Positions 11,046 through 23,008 of a stretch of 64,000 nucleotides of DNA are shown in pieces (within the stretch, counting starts at the first letter, position 1; each line of letters starts with the position of its first letter). The translations under genes and the position numbers were made by a program. The DNA is taken from contig AP025069.1 in the NCBI GenBank assembly GCA_036186865.1, positions 12,054,918 to 12,118,917 of the forward strand, in the 5' to 3' direction. This DNA is from Eustoma russellianum. Its lineage: Eukaryota > Streptophyta > Magnoliopsida > Gentianales > Gentianaceae. The notes beneath the pieces were generated by a model. That model was given only the letters and a program-made list of their open reading frames with translations, had not been told where the DNA came from and searched no databases.

Positions 11046-12851
11046 TCCCCCTCCTAAAAAGGATTCGTCCTCGAATCAAAATGGTCATCAGTGAAAGGGG
11101 TGATGTCAGCAACATTAAAAGTAGGCGGAATTGAACCATACCTTTCAGGAAGATCAAGGATGTATGCATTGTCACCTATGCGTTTCAAAACTTTGAAAGG
11201 TCAATCTCCTCGAGGTAACAGTTTTGACTTTCTCTCATTGGGAAATCTTTCTTTGCGCCAATGTAACCACACTAAATCACTAGGTTTAAACACACCTCGT
11301 TCTCGATGTTTGTTAGCTCGTGTTTCATAAGCTTTGTTTTTCTTTTCAATTTGAGTTTTAATGTGTTCATGCAGTTTTTTTTATCATTTCCGCTTTTTGA
11401 TTACCATCAAGACTTGAACATTCATGCACGGGAATAGGGATCAAACCAAGGGGTGACAAGGGGTTAAAACCATACACGATTTCAAATGGACTATGCAAGG
11501 TACCGTAATGGACACTCCTATTGTATGCAAATTCGATATATGGTAAACAATCTTTCCAATGTTTAATATGTTTTTGCAAAATGGCCCGCAAAAGTTGAGA
11601 GAGAGTACGATTAACGACTTTAGTTTGTTTGTCAATTTGTGGGTGTGCAGTGGATGAAAACAACAATCGTGTACGAAGTTTGTCCCATAAAACACGCCAA
11701 AAATGACTCAAAAATTTCATATCTCTATCACTTACAATTGTACGTGGCATGCCATGCAATCTCACAATTTCTTTGAAGAACAAATCAGCAACATGTGTGG
11801 CATCATCAACTTTCATACATGCAATGAAATGTGCCATCTTTGAAAATCGATCAACCACAACATAAATGCTATCGCGCCCTCCTCGAGACCTAGGAAGTCC
11901 TAAAACAAAGTCCATGGAAATGTCAATCTAAGGGGAATCAGGGACGGGTAAAGGCGTGTAAAGGCCATGGGGTTGGGACTCGGATTTGGCTTGTTTGCAA
12001 GTGATGCAACTACCACACAATCTGTCGATGTCTATGCGCATGTGGGGCCAATAGAAATGTTCCTTAAGAGTCTCAAGGGTTTTGAACACTCCGAAATGAC
12101 CCATTAAACCTCCCCCATGGGCTTCTCTATTCAATGCTTCTCGTAGGGATGATTGGGGAACACACAACTTATGTTCTTTGAAAAGATAACCCTCATGTAT
12201 GTAGAATTTCCCAAATGGTGCCTCCTTACAAGCCTCGAAATTGGTGCCAAAGTCATGGTCATTGAGGTACAATTCCTTAAGTGATTCGAATCCTAGAAGC
12301 ATGAGGATAATGTAGTCACTAATGTGTATCTCCTAGAGAGGGCATCGGTAACTATATTGTCCTTTCCTTGTTTATACTTAATCACGTAAGGGAATTGTTC
12401 TATGTACTCTACCCATTTGGCATGTCTTTTGTTCAACTTTCCCTGCCCTTTAAGATACTTAAGTCTTTCGTGGTTAGTGTGGATCACAAACTCTTTAGGT
12501 TGAAGATAGTGTTGCCAAGTTTGTAGGGATCTCACGAGGGCATAAAGTTCCTTATCATATGTAGAGTAAATCAATACAGCTCCTTTCAACTTCTCACTAA
12601 AATAGGCTATGGGTTTCTTACCTTGGGTCAAAACTGCTCCTATACCCACTCCACTTGCATCACACTCGATTTCAAAAGTCTCGTCAAAATTTGGTAGCCT
12701 AAGTATGAGTGCAGTGGTTAGCCTATGTTTAAGCTCATCAAATGCCTGTTGTTGTGGCTCTTCCCACCTACAAGGCACATCTTTTTTCACAATTTCATTT
12801 AGGAGTCCATCAATGGAAGAAAAATCTTTGACAAAACATCTATAAGAACTT
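11046..12851 (-). pseudogene. R5 pol, 3' part: RNase H and integrase
   Basis: Read from right to left, RNase H (12293-12851) has IECDASGVGIGAVLTQGKKP and the NKRHAKWVEYIEQFP region. An IN zinc region follows (11928-12302: AHGGGLMGHF, CGSCITCKQAK), then a stop in place of Trp just before IDISMDF. The IN core lies at 11367-11915 (VVVDRFSKMAHF, VSDRDMKF). The catalytic Glu of the DDE triad is Lys (QTKVVNRTL, codon at 11619-11621). A later stop replaces Gly in the GDGPF motif. The frame tail overlaps the polypurine tract at 11046-11055. The upstream part is displaced beyond the R6 insertion at 12852-12856. Confidence 0.88.
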
Positions 12852-12856
12852 GCAAG

Positions 12857-15016
12857 TGTTGAGAAATATGTTTGGATAATTTTCAAAGTCATGATTTTAA
12901 GTGATGAATACTTAAAAATGTCAAATATGGTGTTATAAATGAAAGAGTTGAATAAGTGAAGAAAAATGACACGATGTCTAGGGTTGTTAGAAATATTTTT
13001 CTAAAATGTGATAAAATAGTTGTTTTTATTTTTTACATGATTTATATATGTTTATCATGTTGTGATTATGTGATTTTTATGATGATAATATCTTGTGACT
13101 AATATGCCCTCGAAGTTTCTACAACTTACCAAAAAAGGGCAAAAGTGGTATTTTGAGTTTTGTAGGTACTCGACATGGTGAATATGATTCAAGAAGATAT
13201 TATCATCTTATTTATTATCAAGAAGGTGTTATTATATTTAATTATGACCATCGGGGTCATTTCTGGAGTTTTATCTCACTAGGGGCATTTTGGTCATTTT
13301 ACCCCCGAAGACAGTTTCGGTATTTTCACTCGAGGAATCTCTTGAGCATATTATTATCTTCATTCTGGAGCTGTGTTATTATTATTTTGAAGATTATATG
13401 GTGATCTTATATCTTATTCTCTCAACCGATGATATTATTGACTATAGCTGGATATGTGACGATTTGAGATGTCACATTCTATTTTTTCTTGAAGACCCTC
13501 TTATATATGTTATAAGAGGATATTAATCATCATCTTTTGGAGATTACAAGGTGTCCTTGGTGGAAGATTCATCACAATATGTAAAGGAGAAGAAAGTATG
13601 AATTTTGGTGTTATATGTTGACATAATCTTGTCAACACTTATTCATTATTCTTTATTCACAAAATTTGAGTTGGTATACATACATACAACATCCAAAACG
13701 TCCATAAACAGGTGGAGAAGGTGGTGTACTCATTTTATGAGTTGGAGACAAGAAGACAAACCAAAAGCAAGCTAGTTGGCAAAAGTTGCCAACTTGAAAT
13801 TTCAAATTTGAATGTAATGGAGACAAGGTTGTTGGAGATGATTATGGAGGTGCTTTATTTCAAAATTCTCAGCCATCACATGGTCTAAAAGTTGGAGAGA
13901 ATATGCCATCCATTCACACTATAAATAGGAGGCAAGGTGAAGAAGAGAAGACACACACTTGAAAGCAAAAATTGAAGATTGTTGTCTTGCTATTCTCTTC
14001 TCATATTTTCGTTCATACTTTGTGTAGCTAAGGTGTTCCATTTCTAGTGTTGTCCAGCTACACTATACACACCTTCTTGTGTTTTATTTGTAAGATTGAT
14101 TAGCCAAATCTATAAGGCTACATCAATAGGTGATAGAGGTGTTGCAACCAAGAGTTGCATAAAGGTGTTCATCCAAGTCTTGAATAGGGTTGGTGTTTAA
14201 CCCAAGGATCAAGCTTGGTTCTTGCTGTAATTTGGTTCATACCATAGTGAAATCCAAGGAAAGGTGTTCCTTGGGACTGGAGTAGGTCACATTGACCGAA
14301 CCAGGATAAATTCTCGGTGTTCTTCTCTTGTTTCTTTATTTCTGTTTTCTGCCCGTTTTTGACTGCAGTTTTCACACAACTTCTCACAATTTGAAAAAAT
14401 AGCTAAACATTTTCAAAATTCGTAATTTTTGGTGGAGTTATACTTCAGACTGTTAGCTTTCATTTGCAACAAGAATCACTTGATTTGAGCAAGGGAAAGT
14501 TAGTCTTTCAGTCTTTGCAAGATAACTGCTCCAATCTGGCTGCAATCTGACCAGTTTTGAGAACACTTAAATTCTATATTTTTCAAGAATTGTTTAAGGT
14601 CAGGGCCTTTTGGAAAATTTATCTACACATCCTAAGGAGTGTTTTGATATAAAGATCAACCTTTTTGGTTGAGTATTCAAAGAGAAATACGTTTTGCAAA
14701 ATCAGCAACATTCTGTCCAATTATGTCCAGATTGACCATCTGAATCTTTTTATTTGTTTGAAAGGTCAAACGATCTTATTTTTATCTGATTTTTGGACAG
14801 AGTCTTGTTAACTCATTGAAGTTAAATTCTGGAGATTTTCATAATTTTTGGAGTTGTGTACAATTATTTGTGAATTTTTGAAAAACGGTTTCTGAATCTG
14901 AGGTGGTTTCAGATTCTGTTTTCAAAGGGGATTTTAACAAAGGGTAGTAGTGTAATTTCCGCTAACCACTATTCACCCCCCTCTAGTGGTGTTTATTGCA
15001 GGTGCACGGTCCAACA
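12857..15016 (+). repeat. R6 5' LTR
   Basis: The LTR runs from tgttgagaaatatg to ggtccaaca, followed by TT and the primer site. A TATA box ctataaatag at 13919-13928 puts the RNA start near 13950, so U3 is about 1.1 kb and R plus U5 about 1.05 kb. The partner is 20843-23003. Short open stretches inside (13153-13526, 14169-14387) are repeated in both LTRs and have no recognisable product. Confidence 0.93.
13919..13928 (+). promoter_or_regulatory. R6 LTR TATA box
   Basis: ctataaatag is a textbook plant TATA box, repeated at 21905-21914 in the 3' LTR. It would drive the genomic RNA. Confidence 0.75.
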
Positions 15017-15018
15017 TT

Positions 15019-15030
15019 TGGTATCAGAGC
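15019..15030 (+). other. R6 primer-binding site (tRNA-iMet)
   Basis: TGGTATCAGAGC lies two bases after the 5' LTR end. Confidence 0.92.
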
Positions 15031-15130
15031 CAGACCAACATCACTAAAAAGAAGCAAGATTCAACACCATACAAGGCCAAGAAACAACGATTCACTATAT
15101 ACTACTTGTCTCAAATCCAAGGTACATACT

Positions 15131-17290
15131 ATGGCTATTGTTTCTCACAAAGGTGAAATGGAAGGTATGTCTACCCAACGCCCTCCTCTTTTTGACGGTA
15201 ATAATTTTGTTCATTGGAAACTGAGGATGAGGCTATTGTTAATGGCTATAGACATTGATTTATGGTCTATAGTTGAAGATGGGCCGTACATTCCAACGAA
15301 AATTGAAAAAGTTAATGAAGTTGCACAAGAAGTAGAGAAATGTAAAAGTGAATGGTCATCAGATGATAAAAAGAAAATGTCCATGAATGCTAAAGCTATG
15401 CAATTACTTTTGAATGGACTTACAACTTCTGAAGCAGGATATGTGTCAAATTGCACAAGCGCACATGACATGTGGAAATCACTTGTATTAAAGCATGAAG
15501 GTACTAGTGGTGTTAAAGAGTCAAAAATAAACATGCTTATGACTGAATTAGAGACTTTCAAAATGTTGCCAAACGAATCCATAACATCTATGGATTTGAG
15601 GATTACTAATATTTTCAATGCCCTTGAAGCTTTAGGAAAGTCATTTTCGAACAGTGAAAAGGTTCAAAAGGTGTTACGAAGCCTCCCTGCTGAATGGGAT
15701 CCAAAGGTGACTGCAATCGAGGAGGCAAAGTCAATCACTAAGATGGATGAATTGATCGGATCTCTTAAAGTTTACGAGGTTAAATTAAACCAACGAAAGT
15801 CTGAATCGTCTAAGTCATCCAGTAAGTCAATAGCTTTCAAAACAATCGAAACACATACTAGTAACAATGATAGTAATAGTGATACTGAATTAGATGATGA
15901 CTTGATATTGATAGCTAGAAAACTTAGAAAGTTTTTCAAACGTCCAAATAGGAATAGACAACGTAATTCTTCCTTTTCTTCTTCTTCTTCTCAACCTAGG
16001 AAGAATAACACAAACAAATGGTATAATAAAGAATTAAAGTGTTATGAATGCGGTCAAAAAGGACATATTTCATATGACTGTCCCACGAAGAAAAATAATA
16101 ACAATAACAACAATAATAAACAAGCCAAGGATAAGGAGGCTCAAACGACAAAGGCAAAAGAGTCTAAGGCAAGAAAAGGGAAACGAGCAATGAAGGTGAG
16201 CACATGGAGCGACTCATCCGACTCAGAATCCGAAACTGAGGAAGCTCAAGTCTGCTTCGTATCCAACGAGGTATGTTCTTCTTCTGATAGTGATTCCGAT
16301 AGTGACATGACATTTGATGAAATGTATGAAGAATTCTTAAGAATGCATGCTCACTGTAAGAGGCTCTCTAAAGAAAAGAAGAAACTAGTTGAAGAAAATG
16401 ACAAGTTGAAGACGTCCAACTTGGAATTCTCCGATCAACTAGAATCTCTTAAACAAGAGTCTACTAATACTCTTGATTCTTTAGAGAATAAAATTGAATC
16501 ATATAGGAAAGATGAACAAAAGTTACAAATGGAAAATAAAATATTAAAATCCAAGTTAGAAAGTTGTGAAAATGAAATAGTACAACTGAAGTCTTCTAAA
16601 TTTACCTTAGAAAAAATGATAGAACAATTTAAATCTGGTGCAAATATGTTAGATACACTTATATCATCACAAAAGTATGGAAATGATAAAACTGGATTGG
16701 GATATAAAGAAGAAGATGAAAAATTAGATAAAAAGACTAAGTTTGTATCATCAACTACGAAACAACCTTATAAAGTTATAAAAACAAACTTGTCTGCTAA
16801 ATCTTCTTCTACTCCTTCTTCTTATTCAAAGATAAAAATGCAGCATGCACCCATAAAAACACACACGCATAACTATACATCTAGGCCAAACTTTGCATCT
16901 AGACAATCTAGAAATTATGCCTACATGTATACAAATGCAACTAGACCGAATAAAATGCATACAACTTATTATGAACCTAAATATAGGCAACACTCTTATA
17001 AGTCTTATAGAAATGCCTACAAACACACTTATATAGCGCCATATAAGAAACAAAATCGCATGCCTTATGCACATTATAAAATTCGGTCATCCTATAATGA
17101 TTATCAACCATGGCACAATATGTATAACAATGTATCTTCACTTATGTGGAATAATCATGTATATACTAATTCTTCTTATTTTTCAAATTATAACAATGCT
17201 AAAAATGTGCCTAAAAGGTATATTCAAGTTTGGATACCTAAGGGATATCTAAACAAGAATAGTGCCCCTAACATTCAAGGACTCAAATAA
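15131..17290 (+). CDS. R6 Gag (copia, Sirevirus-like)
   Basis: A 719-residue Gag is predicted. The start at 15131 (MAIVSHKGEMEG) is chosen because the open frame upstream covers the primer site and leader. The N-terminal capsid region has RPPLFDGNNFVHWKLRMR, the common opening of copia Gags. One CCHC zinc knuckle lies at residues 304-317 (C304, C307, H312, C317). DKEAQT at 334-339 resembles the dynein-light-chain motif reported for Sirevirus Gags. An acidic Ser/Asp-rich stretch leads into a coiled coil at about 413-510, then a Tyr/Asn-rich tail. The frame ends at TAA 17288-17290; the same frame meets TAG at 17318-17320 and then runs on as pol. Confidence 0.9.
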   Translation: MAIVSHKGEMEGMSTQRPPLFDGNNFVHWKLRMRLLLMAIDIDLWSIVEDGPYIPTKIEKVNEVAQEVEKCKSEWSSDDKKKMSMNAKAMQLLLNGLTTSEAGYVSNCTSAHDMWKSLVLKHEGTSGVKESKINMLMTELETFKMLPNESITSMDLRITNIFNALEALGKSFSNSEKVQKVLRSLPAEWDPKVTAIEEAKSITKMDELIGSLKVYEVKLNQRKSESSKSSSKSIAFKTIETHTSNNDSNSDTELDDDLILIARKLRKFFKRPNRNRQRNSSFSSSSSQPRKNNTNKWYNKELKCYECGQKGHISYDCPTKKNNNNNNNNKQAKDKEAQTTKAKESKARKGKRAMKVSTWSDSSDSESETEEAQVCFVSNEVCSSSDSDSDSDMTFDEMYEEFLRMHAHCKRLSKEKKKLVEENDKLKTSNLEFSDQLESLKQESTNTLDSLENKIESYRKDEQKLQMENKILKSKLESCENEIVQLKSSKFTLEKMIEQFKSGANMLDTLISSQKYGNDKTGLGYKEEDEKLDKKTKFVSSTTKQPYKVIKTNLSAKSSSTPSSYSKIKMQHAPIKTHTHNYTSRPNFASRQSRNYAYMYTNATRPNKMHTTYYEPKYRQHSYKSYRNAYKHTYIAPYKKQNRMPYAHYKIRSSYNDYQPWHNMYNNVSSLMWNNHVYTNSSYFSNYNNAKNVPKRYIQVWIPKGYLNKNSAPNIQGLK

Positions 17291-17320
17291 AGGGTACCTA
17301 AAACTTTGTCTTCATTGTAG

Positions 17321-20300
17321 GATAAACGCAAGGAATGCAAGGAGACAAAGTCAAAGAATCTAAAAACCAAATGGTTTTTAGATAGCGGGTGTTCAAGGCA
17401 CATGACGGGCAACCCCAAACTATTCACCGAACTGGAACAAATCGATAATGGAGGAAAGGTGACATTCGGTGACAACAACCAAGGCAAGGTTATTGGAAAA
17501 GGAACAATTGGGGACCCTAACACATTTCAAATACGAAATGTGTTGTTAGTAAGCAATCTTTCTTACAATTTATTAAGTATTTCGCAACTTATAGATTCTG
17601 GTTATCATGTCTCTTTTCTTCCTAATTGTTGTGATATAATAAATGAAAAGGGAGAAATTGTACTAAAAGGAAATAGGGATGGTAACATTTACACACTATC
17701 ACTAAATAACATATTAAATGCTAGGATTAAGTGTTTAGTATCACATGACTTAGATGTGAACTTATGGCATAGACGACTAGGCCATATAGGAGTTTCAACC
17801 ATAGAAAGATTATCTAAGAAGAATCTAATTAGAGGAATGCCTAAGTTAGACTTACATAATTTTCAATTATGTGAACCATGTATTAAAGGAAAACATATAA
17901 AAGAGACAATGAAATCAAAACATGAAGTGAGTACTAGTCATGTACTAGAACTGCTTCACTTAGACTTATTTGGTCCAAGTAGGACAAGAAGTCTAGGTGG
18001 ACACTACTATGTGTGTGTCATAGTAGATGATTACTCACGATACACATGGACATTGTTCTTAACACACAAAGACGATGCTCCATTGGTAATCGAAAATCTT
18101 ATTAAGCAACTTGAAAATCTTTATGAAGAAAATGTTAAAAGAATTAGAAGTGATAGAGGTGGAGAATTTAAAAACAAAGATATAATTAAGTTTTGTGAAT
18201 TACATGGAATAAAACATGAATTCTCACCACCAAGAACACCACAACTTAATGGAGTTGTTGAACGTAAAAATAGAACACTACAAGAAATAGCTAGAACTAT
18301 GTTGTGTGAAAACAAAGTACCTAGATATTTGTGGGCTGAAGCTGTTAGTTGTGCATGTTATATAATAAATAGGCTTTCTATTAGAAAGAAATTAAATAAA
18401 ACACCATATGAGTTATTGAATAATAGACAACCTAAGGTAGATTATCTTAGAGTATTTGGGTGTAAATGTTTTGTACTTAATACCAAAGATAATCCAGATA
18501 AATTTGAACAAAAGTCTATTGAATGCATATTTGTTGGATATTCAACTAACTCAAAGGCATATAGGTGTTATAATCATGCATCTAGAAAAATAATTGAATC
18601 TATACATGTGAAATTCAATGAGAATGCATATTTTGATGTAAGTGATAAAAAGAAACAAGAGAATAATGTTGAAAATATGTTTGATGATGATGATATATTA
18701 CTTGAGCCTGTTCATGGTCATCTAGAACCAACTTCCCCTGAACAAGATGTGCATGAACCTTTAGGTGAAATAAATCAAGAAATTTTACAATTGGAAGATA
18801 ATCTATCTAACTTACAGGATGTTCCAATTGTATATGAAAATGTTCACACGAATGAAACATTTGAACTAGAAGAAGGTGAACCTAGTCAACTTAGGAATTG
18901 GTGGCTTATAGAAGATAAACATAAACACCCTAAAGAGCTAATCATTGGTGATCCAAGTGTTGGGGTTAGAACACGTAGAAACATAAGTCAACTTGAAGGA
19001 CATAGCTTAATCTCAGAATTAGAACCTAAGAACGTAAAGGAAGCCTTAGGTGACATATCATGGATAGATGCTATGCATGAGGAATTAAATCAATTCACAA
19101 GGAACAACGTGTGGGACTTAGTACCTAAACCTGAAGACAAGTCTATCATAGGAACTAAATGGGTTTTCAGGAATAAAATGGATGAACAAGGAAATATTAT
19201 AAGGAATAAGGCTAGACTAGTCGCACAAGGTTATAATCAACAAGAAGGAATAGATTATGAAGAAACCTTTGCACCCGTTGCACGACTAGAAGCAATTAGA
19301 TTGTTACTTGCGATTGCAAGTATAAGCAAAATTAAGCTCTTCCAAATGGATGTCAAGAGTGCGTTCTTGAATGGATACATCCAAGAAGAAGTGTTTGTCA
19401 AACAACCTCCTGGATTCGAAGATCCGAAGAATCCGAACCATGTTTATAAGCTTAAGAAAGCTCTATATGGTTTAAAACAAGCTCCAAGAGCTTGGTATGA
19501 TAGATTTCCAAACTTTCTTATTGCAAATAATTATCAAAGGGGGACCATCGACAACACATTATTCCTAAGAAGAAAAGGTAATGATTTGTTAATAGTTCAA
19601 ATATACGTAGATGATATAATCTTTGGTTCAACCAACCCTACTTTAGTAAAAGACTTCGAAGAATGTATGAAGTCAGAGTTTGAAATGTCAATGGTAGGAG
19701 AGTTGAATTATTTCTTAGGACTTCAAATCAAACAAACCCCTCAAGGAATTCACATTAGCCAACTTAAGTATGTCAATGATATGATTAAGAAGTTTGGCTT
19801 TGAAGAGTTGAAACCTACAACTACGCCTATGAGTGTTAGTACCAAACTTGATAAGGATGAAAATGGTAAACCTTTTGATGACACACTTTATAGGTCTATG
19901 ATTGGCTCATTGTTATACTTAACTGCATCAAGACCTGATATTATGTTTAGTGTGTGTATGTGTGCTAGGTTTCAATCTTGTCCTAAGGTATCACATTACA
20001 ATGCAGTGAAAAAGATCTTTAGATATCTTAAGCATACACCTCACTTAGGATTGTGGTATGATAGAAACGCTAAGTTGGAATTACACGCATATAGTGATGC
20101 TGATTATGGTGGTTGCAGGTTAGATAGAAAATCCACTAGCGGTACATGTCAATTTATAGGAACCAATTTGATCTCTTGGTTTTCTAAAAAGCAAGCTAGT
20201 GTAGCTCTTTCTACCACTGAAGCCGAGTATATTGCTTTGAGTTTATGTACTACCCAAATACTTTGGCTTAAATAGCAACTTAGTGATTTTGGCATTAAAA

Positions 20301-20557
20301 TGAATAAGATTCCAATTTTCTGCGATAGCACAAGTGCAATCAATCTTTCCCGGAATCCGGTACTTCATTCTAAGGCCAAACACATTGAGGTGCGATACCA
20401 CTTTCTTCGCGATCATGTTCAAAATGAGGATATAGTGATAAACCATATAAGAACTGATCACCAAATCGCTGACATCTTCACCAAACCCCTTAATCAAGCC
20501 ACTTTTGAAAACTTACGAGCCAAATTAGGCATGATGACTTATGATCCCATTGCATAG
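17321..20557 (+). pseudogene. R6 Pol: PR-IN-RT-RNase H with one internal stop
   Basis: Protease has WFLDSGCSRHMTG, with the catalytic DSG at 17381-17389. The integrase zinc region reads LWHRRLGHIG...CEPCIKGK. The DDE residues are Asp at 17963-17965, Asp at 18152-18154 and Glu at 18260-18262. RT begins near 19100 (TKWVFRNK, ARLVAQGY) with YVDD at 19604-19615. RNase H has AYSDADYGG, STTEAEYIAL and HIEVRYHFLRD. All motifs look intact. One TAG (20273-20275) interrupts RNase H after ILWLK, where related elements usually have Gln, so a single C-to-T change is likely. Without it the frame ends at 20557. It is in the same frame as gag. Confidence 0.92.
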
Positions 20558-20842
20558 TTCTATCTTTTGCATGATTTGCAAAATAAAGGGGGAGATAGAA
20601 TAAGAACATGATTTTAGTTAAGTCATGTTTTAGTTGGTAAGTCATGATGAATCATATGCTAAGTTTTTTATTGGTATAAATTTTGGAGCATAGGTTAAGG
20701 GGGAGAGTATGAGTTGAGAGGGAGCAGCATACTATTTAAATGTTGAAAACATAGTTGAAAACATTTGGTTAAAATTTTGGTTATAAGTTGTGACATTAAA
20801 ATCATGTTAGGTTATTTTGAAAATCATCCAAAAGGGGGAGAA
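20558..20842 (+). other. R6 3' untranslated region with three polypurine tracts
   Basis: This 285-bp stretch has no env-like frame. It carries three copies of an AAGGGGGAGA-type purine tract, at 20585-20595, 20696-20706 and 20830-20842. The last abuts the 3' LTR and is the plus-strand primer. Repeated tracts here are a reported feature of Sireviruses. Confidence 0.8.
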
Positions 20843-23003
20843 TGTTGAGAAATATGTTTGGATAATTTTCAAAGTCATGATTTTAAGTGATGAATACTTA
20901 AAAATGTCACATATGGTGTTATAAATGAAAGAGTTGAATAAGTGAAGAAAAATGACACGATGTCTAGGGTAGTTAGAAATATTTTTCTAAAATGTGATAA
21001 AATAGTTGTTTTTATTTTTTACATGATTTATATATGTTTATCATGTTGCGATTATGTGATTTTTATGATGATAATATCTTGTGACTAATATGCCCTCGAA
21101 GTTTCTACAACTTACCAAAAAAGGGCAAAAGTGGTATTTTGAGTTTTGTAGGTACTCGACATGGTGAATATGATTCAAGAAGATATTATCATCTTATTTA
21201 TTATCAAGAAGGTGTTATTATATTTAATTATGACCATCGGGGTCATTTCTGGAGTTTTATCTCACTAGGGGCATTTTGGTCATTTTACCCCCGATGACAG
21301 TTTCGGTATTTTCACTCGAGGAATCTCTTGAGCATATTATTATCTTCATTCTGGAGCTGTGTTATTATTATTTTGAAGATTATATGGTGATCTTATATCT
21401 TATTCTCTCAACCGATGATATTATTGACTATAGCTGGATATGTGACGATTTGAGATGTCACATTCTATTTTTTCTTGAAGACCCTCTTATATATGTTATA
21501 AGAGGATATTAATCATCATCTTTTGGAGATTACAAGGTGTCCTTGGTGGAAGATTCATCACAATATGTAAAGGAGAAGAAAATATGAATTTTGGTGTTAT
21601 ATGTTGACATAATCTTGTCAACACTTATTCATTATTTTTTATTCACAAAATTTGAGTTGGTATACATACATACAACATCCAAAACGTCCATAAACAGGTG
21701 GAGAAGGTGGTGTACTCATTTTATGAGTTGGAGACAAGAAGACAAACCAAAAGCAAGCTAGTTGGCAAAAGTTGCCAACTTGAAATTTCAAATTTGAATG
21801 TAATGGAGACAAGGTTGTTGGAGATGATTATGGAGGTGCTTTATTTCAAAATTCTCAGCCATCACATGGTCTAAAAGTTGGAGAGAATATGCCATCCATT
21901 CACACTATAAATAGGAGGCAAGGTGAAGAAGAGAAGACACACACTTGAAAGCAAAAATTGAAGATTGTTGTCTTGCTATTCTCTTCTCATATTTTCGTTC
22001 ATACTTTGTGTAGCTAAGGTGTTCCATTTCTAGTTGTTGTCCAGCTACACTATACACACCTTCTTGTGTTTTATTTGTAAGATTGATTAGCCAAATCTAT
22101 AAGGCTACATCAATAGGTGATAGAGGTGTTGCAACCAAGAGTTGCATAAAGGTGTTCATCCAAGTCTTGAATAGGGTTGGTGTTTAACCCAAGGATCAAG
22201 CTTGGTTCTTGCTGTAATTTGGTTCATACCATAGTGAAATCCAAGGAAAGGTGTTCCTTGGGACTGGAGTAGGTCACATTGACCGAACCAGGATAAATTC
22301 TCGGTGTTCTTCTCTTGTTTCTTTATTTCTGTTTTCTGCCCGTTTTTGACTGCAGTTTTCACACAACTTCTCACAATTTGAAAAAATAGCTAAACATTTT
22401 AAAAATTCGTGATTTTTGGTGGAGTTATACTTCAGACTGTTAGCTTTCATTTGCAACAAGAATCACTTGATTTGAGCAAGGGAAAGTTAGTCTTTCAGTC
22501 TTTGCAAGATAACTGCTCCAATCTGGCTGCAATCTGACCAGTTTTGAGAAAACTTAAATTCTGTATTTTTCAAGAATTGTTTAAGGTCAGGGCCTTTTGG
22601 AAAATTTATCTACACATCCTAAGGAGTGTTTTGATATAAAGATCAACCTTTTTGGTTGAGTATTCAAAGAGAAATACGTTTTGCAAAATCAGCAACATTC
22701 TGTCCAATTATGTCCAGATTGACCATCTGAATCTTTTTATTTGTTTGAAAGGTCAAACGATCTTATTTTTATCTGATTTTTGGACAGAGTCTTGTTAACT
22801 CATTGAAGTTAAATTCTGGAGATTTTCATAATTTTTGGAGTTGTGTACAATTATTTGTGAATTTTTGAAAAACGGTTTCTGAATCTGAGGTGGTTTCAGA
22901 TTCTGTTTTCAAAGGGGATTTTAACAAAGGGTAGTAGTGTAATTTCCGCTAACCACTATTCACCCCCCTCTAGTGGTGTTTATTGCAGGTGCACGGTCCA
23001 ACA
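20843..23003 (+). repeat. R6 3' LTR
   Basis: 2161 bp, matching 12857-15016 with about ten substitutions and one inserted base by eye. A TATA box is at 21905-21914. The target-site copy gcaag follows at 23004-23008, and the interrupted R5 reverse transcriptase resumes directly after it. Confidence 0.93.
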
Positions 23004-23008
23004 GCAAG

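Larger units (their letters stand above)
12857..23003 (+). mobile_element. R6: Ty1/copia element, Sirevirus-like, nearly intact
   Basis: A 10,147-bp element has LTRs of 2160 and 2161 bp, TGTTG...CAACA ends and the target-site duplication gcaag (12852-12856, 23004-23008). The domain order PR-IN-RT-RH defines copia. Very long LTRs, a long Gag with a coiled coil after one zinc knuckle, and repeated polypurine tracts before the 3' LTR recall Sireviruses. By eye the LTRs differ at about ten positions and one single-base indel, so insertion is recent. Gag and pol lie in one frame broken by three stops. Confidence 0.92.

Noticed and set aside
13153..13526. Open frames inside the R6 LTRs as genes
   Set aside because: They occur in both LTRs, are low-complexity, overlap in other frames and have no recognisable motif; R6 coding lies elsewhere.
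20558..20842. An env-like gene after R6 pol, as in some Sireviruses
   Set aside because: Only 285 bp lie between pol and the 3' LTR, filled by polypurine tracts and without an open frame.
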